A DNA stretch of 64,000 nt from Glebionis coronaria (GCA_025667525.1 CM046877.1:264775706-264839705), one strand, 5' to 3'. Numbered from the stretch's first letter, positions 50,809-63,603 are shown. Numbers and translations are program-made. Notes: generated by a model from the letters alone, not told the origin.

Positions 50809-52351
50809 CTTAATCCATCAAATACACTGATTAGTATTATTTTCAAGACACAACTAATAAAAAAAGTACATGTGGATAAACACATTGTGCAAACTAATAA
50901 AACACACTATTTATATGATAATACGTATAGTTTTGAAAACCAACCTAGACCAACAGATTCAACCAGACACAAGAGTGACCACAGGTTCAACTAACAATTA
51001 AAGCTATCCGAAAACGAAATGGCGAGATCTAACGTAACCTTATAAAAACGAGTGAACCTCGTCGCATCGGATCATTCACATTTTATTTCTTCGGTTAATT
51101 ACAGAAGATTCATTTCCGCATAACGCGAAAACCCTAGAAATTTATGTTTATGTAAAAAATAGTTTATTACGTATTAATTAAATTTGTAAATTATTATTAT
51201 TAAATGTGATTATTAGTTTAGTAAGCTCAAAACTATCTTTACAAGAAAATTAACTTTGACGATATATAGTTTTGAAATTATAAGTAGTATTTATACGTAA
51301 GTAGAGATGAAAACGAGCCATGCCGATTTCAAGCTTGGCAGAGCTTGATCTCGGTTCACTTGTCTATATAAAGCTCGAGTTTGTTTCAAGCTTCAAATGT
51401 AGACTCGAGCTCGGTTTGTGACAATTTTCACAACCTCAAGTTTGGATCGGGGTCAACTATGCTATAAAAATATGTTGCAGGAATTCAAGCTAAAAGGCTC
51501 GTTCATCACAATAACATCATACTCATTTAGGCTCGCAAGCTGGATATATCTTTACATATAGAGTTTGAGCTCGAACTTGATTATTAAATGAGCTTAAAAC
51601 TAGGCTCAAACTCGGGCTCGAGCTCGTTTAAGCTCGACTTGATTATTTTATTAATTTTATCATAAAATTTTCACAAGTTGTCTGACTTTTTACATCGTTA
51701 TTTGCAAGATATTATATAATTATTTTTTTCTATTTAAACCAGTAAAAACCCAATAAACATTTTTAAATTTTTTTTTAAAATTTATAAATTGTCTATTAAA
51801 ATAATTAAAAGTTGAATTTTCCACTTTTTTATAAACTTTAGAACAAAATTTTATATAAAAAAATTGTAAATTTTTAATATAAATTTTATTTTTCTATATA
51901 AACAAGTAGAAAAAATATTTTTGATATAAACTTTTTAAATATTAGAAAATTTTGAATTTAAACGATTTAAAACCCAAATAAAAACCACTGATTTTTCTTT
52001 ATAAAAATTAATTTTTAAGTAAATGAAAATTTTCACCTTTTTAAACCGTTTTAATTTTCCTCATTTTAGCAATTTAAGTTCTTTTGAATTCTTTAGTTTA
52101 TCATATCAAAGTATATATGTGTTATAAATATCCTCCAATTTTCACCTACGAAACATCCCCTAATGTTAACACTTAACAAAGTACACCGTAATAAAAGTTT
52201 GACTTTGACCACTATATAAAAAATTATCATCAAGATATATCCTTAACCGCAGTTTGACCTCTCTTCTCTATAGCAACCGCAAAACTACCTTTCTCCCAAA
52301 TTAGCCATGAATACTTGAATAATAGCCAACTGAGCCTCCTTTTCATTTACT
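50809..52351. other. Probable host DNA between Ath-2 and Ath-4
   Basis: No gene assigned. 51050-51150 has a CT-rich stretch and AAAACCCTAGAAATTT (a telo-box-like word) shortly before short ATGs, as in some plant 5' leaders, but no long frame follows. 51316-51650 is the GAGCTCG-rich repeat. 51660-52130 is very AT-rich. 52220-52300 has TATATAAAAAATT then a CT-rich stretch, promoter-like but unproven. Confidence 0.45.
51316..51650. repeat. Degenerate GAGCTCG/AAGCTCG-rich repeat
   Basis: Words such as GGCTCG, GAGCTCG, AAGCTCGA and AAGCTTG recur in both orientations, starting near GATGAAAACGAGCC and ending near GTTTAAGCTCGAC. This resembles a common class of old plant hAT-like or foldback repeats, by memory. 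Confidence 0.5.
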
Positions 52352-52356
52352 GTAAA
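52352..52356. repeat. Target-site duplication GTAAA of Ath-4 (left copy)
   Basis: GTAAA here and at 63599-63603, directly flanking the Ath-4 LTRs. Confidence 0.9.
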
Positions 52357-54083
52357 TGATACTAGTGATTTGCTATGGGTTCTAGAATCGTCTCGGTATC
52401 TCCTCGAATTGATTACAGCTCAAAGTGGAACGATTGTTCTTGGTTAATAAAAAGGTTGTGGTTTGTTTATCTATTTTAAACTAATGACAAATAAGTAAGT
52501 GTCGAAGAGTAAAATTAAAGCTTTGAAAGATTAAACTAGATTGACAAGTTAAAAGTGAATGCTTGAAACATTAAACTAAATATTGATTAAGGTAATACTT
52601 AAAACTTAAAACTTTGTAAAACTTTGAAATCTAAAAACTCAGTCCATCGGAATATTGCAAATGAAGGTCCATCGGAATGACAAAATCATAACCATCGGAA
52701 TACATAAATGTAAAGCTGTCGGAATGTTAAAGTCAGTTCTGTCGCAATGTGCTTCTATCGGAAAGATCTAGATCGGAATGTATGGAATCTAAGCACACCT
52801 ATCGCAATATTGTTCAGATCGGAATGTTGTACCAGATCGCAATGTTGCTGTCGAGAATCGGGCAGAGTTTCGCCTAAAAAGGAACCTTAGTCCCGTCGGA
52901 ATGTGCGATCGCAATAAGCGATCGCAATCCAGATCGGAATAAGGGGGAATGACAACCGATCGCAAAGTAAAACCCCACTTAGGGTTATTGCGATACTGAG
53001 CAGGAAACCGTCGGAATGTGATAAAACCCTTATATTGCGATGGAAACAAATTCAATCCGAGAATGGTAATAAGCTGAAACTTCAATAAGCACTTACAATA
53101 AGCTATTTTAACCGGGACTTAAACACTTCAAAAAGATTAAATTGAACAACTTTTGAAGACGAGAAATCATAAACTTTATAAACAAAACTTTTGAATGACT
53201 AAACCTTGATGAAATCCGAAAACCAATAAGCTAAAGCATGAAGTAAGCTAATAAGCATAAAGAACTTATAGCCTAAATCAAGTAAAAGCTTAAAAAGTAG
53301 TGAAAAGATTAATCTTTGAACTACTAACACATGAAACGAAACCAATCCGTATGATGGTAAATTTCGGATCAAAGGCAAAAGAAACCAAGAAATGTAGGAA
53401 GAGATTAAAGAACACAAACTTAAACTTAAACTTTTTAATTAAAAGAACTCAAAGTACAAAGATTAATGAAAAGCTTAAGATTTGAAAGATGAAAACAAAG
53501 AAAAATTTAATGAGAGAAAGTTGGGAACTTTCTCTCTCTCAAACTAGAGAGAAAATGAAAAACTAAAACTAAGACTAACTAAGTAACTAACTGCTCTAAA
53601 AAAGTGAAATGGGATCTTTATATAGGCGTGTGATATGGGCTTGTGTACGGGCTTTGGTATCGGGCTTCTTTTCTTCTTTCTTCTTTAGTCTTTATGTTTC
53701 TTTAAATAAACGTTTCCGACTTTGGATTTTGCGAAGTGTCGGTGAATAATTCCAACTCGTCTTATAATCTTTTGTTTAATAGACTCGAGTTCTTCGACAT
53801 ATATGAATCTTCCATCTTTGGCTCTATTCTTCGATAAATCTTTAAATAGGCACAATGACTTCAATCTTTTGCATCTCTTGGACAATAGACTTCGTCTTGA
53901 GTCTTTTTCTTCAATAAAACCCGTGCAATCCCATGTTTTCTTCAATATTCATCCGGTTGACTCTGAAAACACAATAAACACAAAAACCACGCATAATTCC
54001 AAACAAATGATATTAAGTACGTGTTTTGGTCTTGTTTTAGCTAGAATTAAGTGGTAAAAGGATGGGTGTTTACACACCTATCA
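52357..54083 (-). repeat. Ath-4 3' LTR (left copy)
   Basis: 1727 bp, near-identical to 61873-63598. Motif array at 52643-53042, hairpin GAGAGAAAGTT/AACTTTCTCTC at 53512-53536, TATA box on the minus strand at 53616-53624. Confidence 0.93.
52643..53042 (-). repeat. ATCGGAATG/ATCGCAAT motif array in Ath-4 left LTR
   Basis: About 20 copies of (A/G)TCGGAAT or ATCGCAAT on the plus strand, that is ATTCCGAT and ATTGCGAT in sense. Two core versions alternate. The copy in the right LTR is 62159-62562. Confidence 0.85.
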
Positions 54084-55900
54084 AATCCCCTACACTAACC
54101 ATTGCTATGCCCTCATGCAATGCTTAGTGATAAAACAAATTTACACTTTCCTCATAATCAATCAACCTTGGCCTTATTAAAATACTACTAAACAAAAATT
54201 AAAATACTAAGAGAAATCAAAACTTTAAAGTAAACAAAAGGATGGAAATAACTTGCAAAGAGATCAAGGACTTACATTAGGGCTTCGGTGCTGCGAAGAT
54301 TTATCATCCTCAAGTTTCACGTTCCCCAAACTAAGCTTAAAAATGAGATCATTGTCATTATAAGTTAGCAAATCAAACACTTACACACATGGCTTAATTA
54401 AATGCTTAAACTCCCTTATTCCTAGGTGTATCTCTTATATTTTATCTTTGTCTTAGAATGATCATGAAGATGCATTTTTGGACTTATTTTGATAGTTATT
54501 TAGGCTGAAAGCAAAGTAGGACGATTTGATCAATAGTTAGCTAAAGGACAAAATCTCTTAAAACTGCTTCTCGGGATATCAAAAAGTTCATATCTTGGCA
54601 TAACTTGGTTCACGATTTGAGACCTTTCTCGGGCCGATATTTGGCATGTACTTCATACTTCATATCTTCGAGATACTTTCTTGAGATAATGGTCTTCTCA
54701 TCGTTAATAGAGTTTCTTCACTTGGAGACTTTTGAGGGTTACTCCAACTTTGTTGACCACGACTTCATGATTATTTCTTCAATCTCTAATTGGGATTTTG
54801 AGATACAACGATCCGCCTCCTTTTCGGACTTGGATCTATTTATCCTCATACCTTGTTAGGGTCTTTTCGGATAGACTTCTCCATGATCTTTATGGGAGTT
54901 GATTGCTTTTTGTCGTGAGTCTTGATCCTTCATATTGATTTTGGGAATAATGCTTTTCACATCACTTTGGATCTTCAGCAATAAAATTGAATCCTCATGC
55001 CTTGTTAGGGCCTTTTCGGACTCGCCAGTCTTCGCGCCCCGCTTCATAAGTTATGCCTTGGCTATGAACTCTTATCATTACCGAGCAACTTTTAAACGAT
55101 CTTGGGCTAACAACTAAGTAACTTTTCAAATCGTACGACCTTTCTTATTGCAGATAAATTATTAGCAAGTGATGGGAGAATAGGCAAATAATTACACCAA
55201 GTGAGCTTGTGCAAGAATACCGACTTATATGTGACTCTATCATTCCTCGTTCTCCACAATTTAAAATCTAAAGTAATGAGACTCGTGGATGCTTAGCCTA
55301 ATAAACCAATTAAGGTCTACATGGTTAAGGATACTAGCTAGAATAAACTTGGATAAGTCTATTCGGGTTGAGTCAAAATTATCGTAACGGGCCTAATATG
55401 TCAAAGACTTCTAAACTAGCTACACCACTTCATTAATATTTTTGACTTTATTGTGGGATATATACATATGAAAGCAACGATAAAAATTTAAAAATTACGA
55501 CTACATGGCCAAAGTTAATTAAAAATTTGAAAAATGTTGAAAAAGATGATTTTCCGGTTAAATGAAGGCATTTTCATGGAAAAGTCCACTTAAAACTTCG
55601 ATAGAAGTCCCCCAACACTTAAGATAAACATTGTCCTCAATGTTTAAGCATGTGGGAAAAGTCTCCCCTACACTTATGACATTGTGTACGTTGGTTAACT
55701 CAAGTTAAGGAAGAGACGACTAAAGTGATCAATTTCAAATGTGAGAATGAAGAAAATTGAATCACGATAGTTGAGAGATAGAACCGGATTTCGGATAACA
55801 CGGGAGCACGGTTCTTCGGAGATTCCAAAAGTGCATTCATCCCTGTAATTACATCAACACAAATACAAACACCTATATAGGTCCCCCTACACTTAGGAGG
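54084..55900 (-). other. Ath-4 3' noncoding region
   Basis: No gene. In sense the polypurine tract GTGTAGGGGATT touches the LTR at 54084. Further GTGTAGGGG-type tracts lie near 55612, 55663 and 55884, hairpin C at 55626-55645, and two 18-bp direct repeats near 54845 and 54997. Related to the same region of Ath-1 and Ath-2. Confidence 0.7.
55626..55645 (-). other. Hairpin C of Ath-4
   Basis: AAACATTG, 4-nt loop, CAATGTTT; same sequence as in Ath-1. Confidence 0.7.
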
Positions 55901-55922
55901 TTAAAACATAAAAGGATAGATA

Positions 55923-55980
55923 CTCGGGTTGCCTCCCGAGGAGCGCTTGTTTTTGATAACCGAGTCACGAGCCTGACTCG
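55923..55980 (-). other. 3' hairpin pair A+B of Ath-4
   Basis: Hairpin A (55961-55980): CGAGTCA, loop, TGACTCG. Hairpin B (55923-55940): CTCGGG, loop TTGCCT on plus, CCCGAG, a 6-bp stem. AACAAGCGC lies between in sense. It begins 8 nt after the integrase stop codon. Confidence 0.78.
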
Positions 55981-55988
55981 ACCCAAAG

Positions 55989-57467
55989 TTAGTTCATGGG
56001 GAACGTGGTGAGGGATGGAATCATCTCCTGAGAGATGTCCTCACCAAAGTACAACTTCACTCGTTGGCCATTCACCTTAAAATTCGGTCCATTAGGTTGA
56101 GCGAGCTCGAGAGTACCATATGGAAAAATTTGAGCAATGGTGAATGGGTCAGACCAACGAGATTTCAGCTTGCCCGAAAAGATTTTCAACCGAGAGTTAA
56201 AGAGTAAAACTTTGTCTCCAACTTGGAACTCTCGGTTCTTAATCTTAGAGTCGTGAATGAGCTTAGTCTTTTCCTTATAGATCAAAGAATTTTCATAAGC
56301 CTCATTACGGAGTTCATTCAGCTCATTGAGTTGGATCTTGCGTAGGTCACCGGCTTTGTTGATGTCAAAATTATCCCACTTCAAGGCCCAGTAAGCCTTG
56401 TGCTCCAACTCAATGGGGAGGTGGCACGCCTTTCCGTACACGAGACGATATGGTGTACAACCAATCGGAGTCTTGTATGCGGTACGGAAAGCCCACAAAG
56501 CATCATCAAGTTTATCAGCCCATGAGCCACGATGCTCTCCCACGGTTCTTTCAAGAATTCGCTTTAATCCTTGATTAGAGATTTCAGCCTGACCATTAGT
56601 TTGTGGGTGGTAGGCGGTGGAAAGACGATGATTTACACCGTACTTAGCCATGACTCTAGCAAATTGGTCATTGCAAAAATGAGTCCCACGATCACTAATA
56701 ATGGCACGAGGCACACCGAATCTAGCGAATAGCGATTTCAAAAAGTTACAAACCACCCTTCCGTCATTAGTAGGTAAAGCTTTGGTTTTAACCCACTTTG
56801 AAACGTAGTCAACGGCTACAAGGATGTATTTGTTTCCTTTAGAGGAAGGGAATGGCCCCATAAAGTCGATACCCCAAACATTAAAGATTTCACATTCTTG
56901 AATGAAATTCTGAGGCATCTCGTCTTTATGTGTGATCTTGCCTTGTTTTTGGCAAGCATCACAATGTTTAACCATCTCGTGAGCGTCACGATAGATGGTG
57001 GGCCAATAACATCCCGATTCAAACACTTTTTTGGCGGTGTAGTTGGGACCAAAGTCACCACCGGTGGGTCCTTTGTGGCAAGCGTCAAGGATTGCTAAAG
57101 CTGCCGGTCCATCAACACATCGGTGAATAATCAAATCAGCACATTGCTTGAATAGATACGGGTCATCCCAAAAGTAAGTCTTAATGTCATTAAAGAACTT
57201 CTTCTTTTTCTGGGATGTTAATCCGTCAACGAGAATTCCACCCGCCAAGTAGTTTGCAATGTCTGCAAACCACGGGGTTTCATCAGCAGTCGAGTTGATA
57301 GACATTAAGGTCTCCAAGGGAAAAGAATCATTGATTTCTTTGTTCGGATGATCCCCTTGGTAAGGATCCTCAAGTCTACTAAGATGATCCGCGGCTAGGT
57401 TTTCAGCTCCTTTTTTATCGCGAATTTCGATTTTAAATTCTTGGAGTAGTAAAACCCAGCGAAGAAG
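55989..57467 (-). pseudogene. Ath-4 RNase H end and integrase
   Basis: After a TGA at 57468-57470 the same frame continues: RWVLLLQEF.. [14 protein letters not shown], then the integrase finger [11 protein letters not shown].. [10 protein letters not shown], and the core [29 protein letters not shown] and [12 protein letters not shown], so D, D and E are all present. The C-terminal domain has [29 protein letters not shown]. From the first Met after the stop (57317) it is open for 442 codons to TAA at 55989-55991. The domain itself looks intact; expression from the polyprotein would be blocked by the stop. Confidence 0.88.
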
Positions 57468-59021
57468 TCATAGTTTGGAATCTTGCTTAGTCAACAAGTA
57501 CTTCAACGCAGAATGATCGGTGTAAACGATTGTGGTGGAAAGGACAAGATAGGGGCGGAACTTTTCAAAAGCATAGACAACAGCTAAAAGCTCTTTTTCG
57601 GTTGTCGTATAATGCAATTGAGCCCCAGTCATTGTCTTGCTAGCGTAATGGATTGGTTGGAAGTGTTTGTTCACTCTTTGGCCCAAAACCGCACCAATAG
57701 CAAAGTCACTAGCATCGCACATCAACTCGAAAGGCAGCTCCCAATTAGGGGTAACCAAGACGGGTGCCTTAGTTAGCTTATCCTTAAGCAAATTGAAGGC
57801 TTCAAGACACTCTTTGGAAAAGATAAAAGGGGTATCTTTCTCCAAGAGGTGGGTCATCGGGCGAGCGATTTGAGAAAAATCTTTGATGAATCGACGGTAG
57901 AAGCCCGCATGACCAAGGAAACTTCTCACACCCTTCACTGTTGAAGGTGGAGGCAACTTAGCGATAACATCGACTTTAGCACGGTCCACTTCAAGACCGG
58001 ATTTGGAAATTTTGTGTCCTAGCACGATGCCCTCTTTTACCATGAAATGGTATTTTTCCCAATTAAGAACAAGGCGAGTGTCTTCACACCGCTTCAGCAT
58101 ACGTTCTAAATTGGCAAGGCAAGCAGAGAAAGAATCGCCATAAACCGAGAAATCATCCATGAATACTTCCATAGTGTCTTTTACCATGTCATGGAAGATA
58201 GCCATCATACACCTTTGGAACGTCCCAGGAGCATTACATAAACCAAAAGGCATGCGTTTGTAAGCAAATGTTCCGTAGGGACAAGTGAATGTGGTTTTTT
58301 CTTGGTCCTTGGGATCGATGGGAATTTGAAAATACTCGGAGAAACCGTCTAAGAAGCAGTAATAGTCATTACCAGTTAGACGCTCGAGCATTTGATCCAT
58401 GAAGGGAAGAGGAAAGTGGTCTTTTCTCGTGGCATCATTGAGCTTGCGATAATCGATACAAACTCTCCACCCAGTAACGAGACGAGTGGGAATCAACTCG
58501 TTGTGTTCATTGGAAACAACGGTTATTCCGCCCTTCTTGGGCACACAATGGACGGGACTTACCCACGGCGAATCCGAAATAGGGTAAATCAAGCCGGCAT
58601 CAAGAAGTTTGATAACCTCTTGTTTGATGACGTCATGAATGCGAGGATTAACTCTTCTTTGGCTCTGGATTGCGGGTTTAAAGTCATCTTCCATGAGAAT
58701 CTTGTGAGTACAAAAGTTCGGATCAATTCCGCGGATATCGGAAATTTTCCAAGCAATTGCCTTCTTATGATCTTTAAGCACGGCGATGAGGCGAGATTTT
58801 TCTTCTTCTTTCAAGTCCTTCGCGATGATGACAGGCGACTTCTTGTTTTCTTCAAGGAACACGTACTCGAGATGGGGCGACAACTCCTTAAGTTCTAAAT
58901 CTGGAGGATTTTCGATGGGAGGCGTTTTCAAATTCGGAGCATCGATAGCAATAACCGTGGGAGATGGTGGAGAAAGATTATCTTCTTTGAGAAGGTTTTC
59001 AAAGAAATGCATGTCTTCATC
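57468..59021 (-). pseudogene. Ath-4 reverse transcriptase and RNase H
   Basis: Open from just after the TAG at 59022-59024 to the TGA at 57468-57470. RT motifs: GWRVCIDYRKLNDAT, FLDGFSEYFQIPI (Gly to Glu against Ath-2), PFGLCNAPGTFQRCM, FMDDFSVYG (two Asp kept) and HKISKSGLEVD. RNase [38 protein letters not shown] and YTDHSALKYLLTKQDSK. It is nearly the same protein as in Ath-2. Confidence 0.9.
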
Positions 59022-60530
59022 CTAATCGGTGGGAGAATCGTCATTTTCTAAGTTCACATCTCCCATGGTGGCTTCAAGATCTTTCCAAAAGAAATCACTT
59101 TCTCCAAATAGAGACAGTGATGAATCAATAGAGGAAACGGTCTCAACATTTGGAAGAGAGGTAGGAATATTTTTACAAGCATCAATAAAGTGTTCTTCAC
59201 AAGCCTCATCCAGAACGTCAATACAATGAACACTCTCGTATGAATAAGGTTGTTTAGACAACTTTCCCATGTTGAAGACGATTTTATCGTCGCCCACTCT
59301 CATGATAAGCTCACCGGCTTCAACATCGATGAGAGTGCGACCGGTCCTCAAGAATGGACGACCAACGATCAATGGCACACGAGGGTCCATGTCGTAGTCA
59401 ACGACAACGAAATCGGCAGGAAAAGTGAATTTGTCGACTCCTACAAAGACGTCTTCGGCTATCCCCACTGGATAAGCAACCGTCCGGTTGGCTAATTCCA
59501 AAGTCATTTTGGTGGGGACTAGCTCAGGGAGAGATAATTGCTTCCAAACGCTTAGAGGCATTAAATTAATACTGGCACCTAGATCGGCTAGGGCCATGCA
59601 ATTCTCTACTCCCGGGAAGTTACAAGGGATTAAGAAACGACCCGGATCACCAAGCTTGGTTGGCAATTTCCTTAAGAGCACTGCAGAGCAATTCTCATTA
59701 AGTTGGGTGTTAGCAATATCAAGAAGCTTCTCCTTGTCGCTAAGAAGATCTTTGAACATTTTCGCATACTTGGGCATGTGAGCGAGAGCCTCAGCGAAGG
59801 AGATGTTAAAATTCAATTGTTTAAACATTTTGAGAAAGTTCGAAACCTGAATATCATCCTTGCTTTTGAGCTTCTCTTTCCTCAACCTAGATAGATAAGG
59901 TATATCGGAAGAAGAGGAAGGCTTTGGGAGAATAGGATCACTCACATCCTTGGGTGGAGGAGGGGTAGAAGTAAGAGGTGGAGAAATTGGGGAAGGAGAA
60001 GGATGAGGAATAGGAGCAGGTGACTCGTTTTCCTTAGTCACAATCACCGGTGGAGGTATAGGAAGCTCGAGTTCCTTGGTACCTTTGCCACTGCGAGTGG
60101 TGATTGCTTTCATCTCCCCTCTTGGATTCGCAACAGTGTTACTCGAAAGAGTACCCGAAGAAGAGGGTTGATTACCTTGGAAGAAACTAGCCATCATGTT
60201 TTTTAAGTCATTCGTTTGACTATCCAAAGTGTTTCTCATATCAGCTCTCAGATCGTTCCTTTGTTTCACCAGGTCTGCATTCAAGTTGAGCACTTCCCGC
60301 TGAAGATTTCCCACGATCACATCGTTAGTCCTCATGTAGGTTTCCACTTCTTGGTGTAATGCGGTGGGTTGGTTGGGAGGAGCATTGTATGCGGGTGGTT
60401 GATAAGCAGGTTGCTGGTAAACTTGGTTGTTTCTTTGAGGTGGATTTTGTTGTTTGTGAGGTGGTATGTATGGTCCACGAGATTTTTGTTGTTGTTGAGG
60501 AGGGCGGTTGAGGTTTTGTTGTTAGGTGTA
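59022..60530 (-). pseudogene. Ath-4 gag C-terminus and protease
   Basis: Same frame as RT. Starts in the Pro/Gln-rich gag tail after the frameshift near 60520-60530, then METYMRTNDVIVGNLQREV (coiled-coil-like), ITTRSGKGTKE and the protease with ALADLGASINLMP. It ends with DDSPTD and TAG, where Ath-2 has DW. Confidence 0.86.
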
Positions 60531-61660
60531 AAACCGGGTGGTGAGAGATAGTTGTTTGAGCGGTAGCTAAGCAGGTTGCGGTCACCTTGAGTACGAGCTT
60601 GATAAGCGGCTGGAGGATAGGTACCGTATGCTGCATTCACATTCTCAGAAGGGTAGTCTTGGGTGGCGGTACAAGTGGTGTAAGAGTGAGGACCCTCGCA
60701 TATCTCACATGGTTGGCTAACAGCATTGACTTGAGCGTCTTTAGCGTTTTTAGCGTTGATGCTGTTGGTGTTGCTAGCGGTTTGTGTAGCGAGCGATTCA
60801 AGAAGCGCAGTGATTTTGTCAAGTCGCTTATCGCTGTCACTAGTACTAGCACTAGCGACATTGGTCCGAAAACTCTTGGTTTGCACACGAGACTTATTGT
60901 CAATGATATCCCAAGCAGCATTGGAAGTCTTAGCCAAAAGATTGCCCCCCGAGGCACTGTTTAGTGAATCTTGGTCATTCATGCTTAAACCATTATAAAA
61001 AGTGTTAATTTGGTGCACTTTGGTAAAACCATGTTGTGGGCATTTTCTTAAAAGATCTGTGAAACGGTCCCAAGATTCACTAAAAGACTCGTCGTACTTT
61101 TGTTCAAAATTAATGATTTCATTCCGCAAAGCGGTAGTACGAGAGGGTGGGAAAAAGTAGTTTATAAACTTGGTCTCCAAATCCGTCCACGTAAGAATAC
61201 TCTGTGGCGGTTCCTTAGCAAGCCAATGCCGGGCTTGTCCCTCTAAAGAAAAGGGAAAAAGTTGTAAACGGATTACCTCTTGTGGAACACCATTGAATTT
61301 GACCGTATTGGTGAGTTGCAAGAATCTCTTGATGTGGTCATGTGGATCATCAATGGTACGCCCCAAGAATGGTTGAGCAGAGACCATCTGGATAAAGCCG
61401 GATTTGAGCTCAAAGTTGTTGGCTGCAATCGCGGGTATGACAATTGGATCATTGTTTCCATCTACATGTGCTTGCAGAAGTTCAATCATCAGGCGATTAT
61501 CCGGTATAGGCTCATTGTTGTTGTTATTATTGTTGTTGAAAGGTGGGTTGTTATTGTTATTATTGTTTTGAGGTGGGTTATTGTTGTTGTTTTGTACACC
61601 GGCCATGTCTAAGTCTTCGAGAGGCTCGGGCTCTTGATAAGACGTGGATCGTGTACGCAT
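60520..61660 (-). pseudogene. Ath-4 gag, N-terminal part
   Basis: ATG at 61660-61658; four bases upstream in sense is TTCTTTTGCAG, a good splice-acceptor match. Asn-rich N terminus, then IELLQAHVDG.. IPAIAANNFELKSGFIQMV.. DDPHDHIKRFLQL.. PFSLEGQARHWL.. WTDLETKFINYFFPPSRT.. FSESWDRFTDLLRKCPQHG, and the knuckle CEICEGPHSYTTC (C-x2-C-x3-H-x4-C). Near 60530 a frameshift moves the sense to the frame that leads into protease. Close to Ath-2 gag. Confidence 0.88.
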
Positions 61661-61791
61661 GCACCTGCAAAAGAACTAACAAGGCAAAAACAAAGCAGAA
61701 ATATTTTTGGTTTTTATGTTTTTTAATTTTTAGGATTTTTGAAAATTTTATATTTTTTTAGGGTTTTTGAAATTTTTTATGAAAAAGTAAT

Positions 61792-61804
61792 GTTCACGGT
61801 GAAC
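61792..61804 (-). other. Leader palindrome of Ath-4
   Basis: GTTCAC, one base, GTGAAC, next to GGATCC; counterpart of 7368-7383 and 27872-27887. Confidence 0.58.
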
Positions 61805-61852
61805 GGATCCCAAAATCCAAGTTCTCACAAAAACAGTTGATCTTAACGAGAA

Positions 61853-61870
61853 GAGCCGGCAGCGGCGCCA
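61853..61870 (-). other. Primer-binding site of Ath-4
   Basis: The minus strand reads TGGCGCCGCTGCCGGCTC, two bases inside the right LTR. Confidence 0.87.
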
Positions 61871-61872
61871 TT

Positions 61873-63598
61873 TGATACTAGTGATTTGCTATGGGTTCTA
61901 GAATCGTCTCGGTATCTCCTCAAATTGATTACAGCTCAAAGTGGAACGATTGTTCTTGGTTAATAAAAAGGTTGTGGTTTGTTTATCTATTTTAAACTAA
62001 TGACAAATAAGTAAGTGTCGAAGAGTAAAATTAAATCTTTGAAAGATTAAACTAGATTGACAAGTTAAAAGTGAATGCTTGAAACATTAAACTAAATATT
62101 GATTAAGGTAATACTTAAAACTTAAAACTTTGTAAAACTTTGAAATCTAAAAACTCAGTCCATCGGAATATTGCATATGAAGGTCCATCGGAATGACAAA
62201 ATCATAACCATCGGAATACATAAATGTAAAGCTGTCAGAATGTTAAAGTCAGTTCTGTCGCAATGTGCTTCTATCGGAAAGATCTAGATCGGAATGTATG
62301 GAATCTAAGCACACCTATCGCAATATTGTTCAGATCGGAATGTTGTACCAGATCGCAATGTTGCTGTCGAGAATTGGGCAGAGTTTCGCCTAAAAAGGAA
62401 CCTTAGTCCCGTCGGAATGTGCGATCGCAATAAGCAATCGTAATCCAGATCGGAATAAGGGGGAATGACAACCGATCGCAAAGTAAAACCCCACTTAGGG
62501 TTATTGCGATACTGAGCAGGAAACCGTCGGAATGTGATAAAACCCTTATATTGCGATGGAAACAAATTAAATCCGAGAATGGTAATAAGCTGAAACTTCA
62601 ATAAGCACTTACAATAAGCTATTTTAACCGGGACTTAAACACTTCAAAAAGATTAAATTGAACAACTTTTGAAGACGAGAAATCATAAACTTTATAAACA
62701 AAACTTTTGAATGACTAAACCTTGATGAAATCCGAAAACCAATAAGCTAAAGCATGAAGTAAGCTAATAAGCATAAAGAACTTATAGCCTAAATCAAGTA
62801 AAAGCTTAAAAAGTAGTGAAAAGATTAATCTTTTAACTACTAACACATGAAACGAAACCAATCCGTATGATGGTAAATTTCGGATCAAAGGCAAAATGAA
62901 ACCAAGAAATGTAGGAAGAGATTAAAGAACACAAACTCAAACTTAAACTTTTTAATTAAAAGAACTCAAAGTACAAAGATTAATGAAAAGCTTAAGATTT
63001 GAAAGATGAAAACAAAGAAAAATTTAATGAGAGAAAGTTGGGAACTTTCTCTCTCTCAAACTAGAGAGAAAATGAAAAACAACTAAGACTAACTAAGTAA
63101 CTAACTGCTCTAAAAAAGTGAAGTGGGATCTTTATATAGGCGTGTGATATGGGCTTGTGTATGGGCTTTGGTATCGGGCTTCTTTTCTTCTTTCTTCTTT
63201 AGTCTTTACGTTTCTTTAAATAAACGTTTCCGACTTTGGATTTTGCGAAGTGTCGGTGAATAATTCCAACTCGTCTTATAATCTTTTGTTTAATAGACTC
63301 GAGTTCTTCGACATATATGAATCTTCCATCTTTGGCTCTATTCTTCGATAAATCTTTAAATAGGCACAATGACTTCAAATCTTTTGCATCTCTTGGACAA
63401 TAGACTTCGTCTTGAGTCTTTTTCTTCAATAAAACCCGTGCAATCCCATGTTTTCTTCAATATTCATCCGGTTGACTCTGAAAACACAATAAACACAAAA
63501 ACCACGCATAATTCCAAACAAATGATATTAAGTACGTGTTTTGGTCTTGTTTTAGCCAGAATTAAGTGGTAAAAGGATGGGTGTTTACACACCTATCA
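61873..63598 (-). repeat. Ath-4 5' LTR (right copy)
   Basis: 1726 bp. Sense starts at 63598 with TGATAGGTGT, GTAA, ACACC (hairpin). TATA box on the minus strand at 63130-63138, hairpin at 63029-63053, motif array at 62159-62562. Confidence 0.93.
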
Positions 63599-63603
63599 GT
63601 AAA

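Larger units (their letters stand above)
52357..63598 (-). mobile_element. Athila-like Ty3/gypsy element Ath-4 with gag-pol
   Basis: 11.2 kb, right to left. LTRs 52357-54083 and 61873-63598 start TGATAGG and end AGTATCA in sense (TG..CA). PBS, leader palindrome, gag, protease, RT, RNase H, integrase and the 3' hairpin cassette are all present. Pol is very similar to that of Ath-2, yet the middle of the LTR differs greatly. A gag frameshift and two in-frame stops make it defective, but integrase and RT active-site residues are kept. No env-like ORF follows integrase. Confidence 0.93.

Noticed and set aside
53199..53417. Short frames in Ath-4 LTR and leader sequence
   Set aside because: AT-rich chance frames without conserved content.
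54084..55900. Env-like gene downstream of integrase in Ath-4
   Set aside because: Some Athila elements have one, but no long frame, signal peptide or membrane segment is visible here or in Ath-2.
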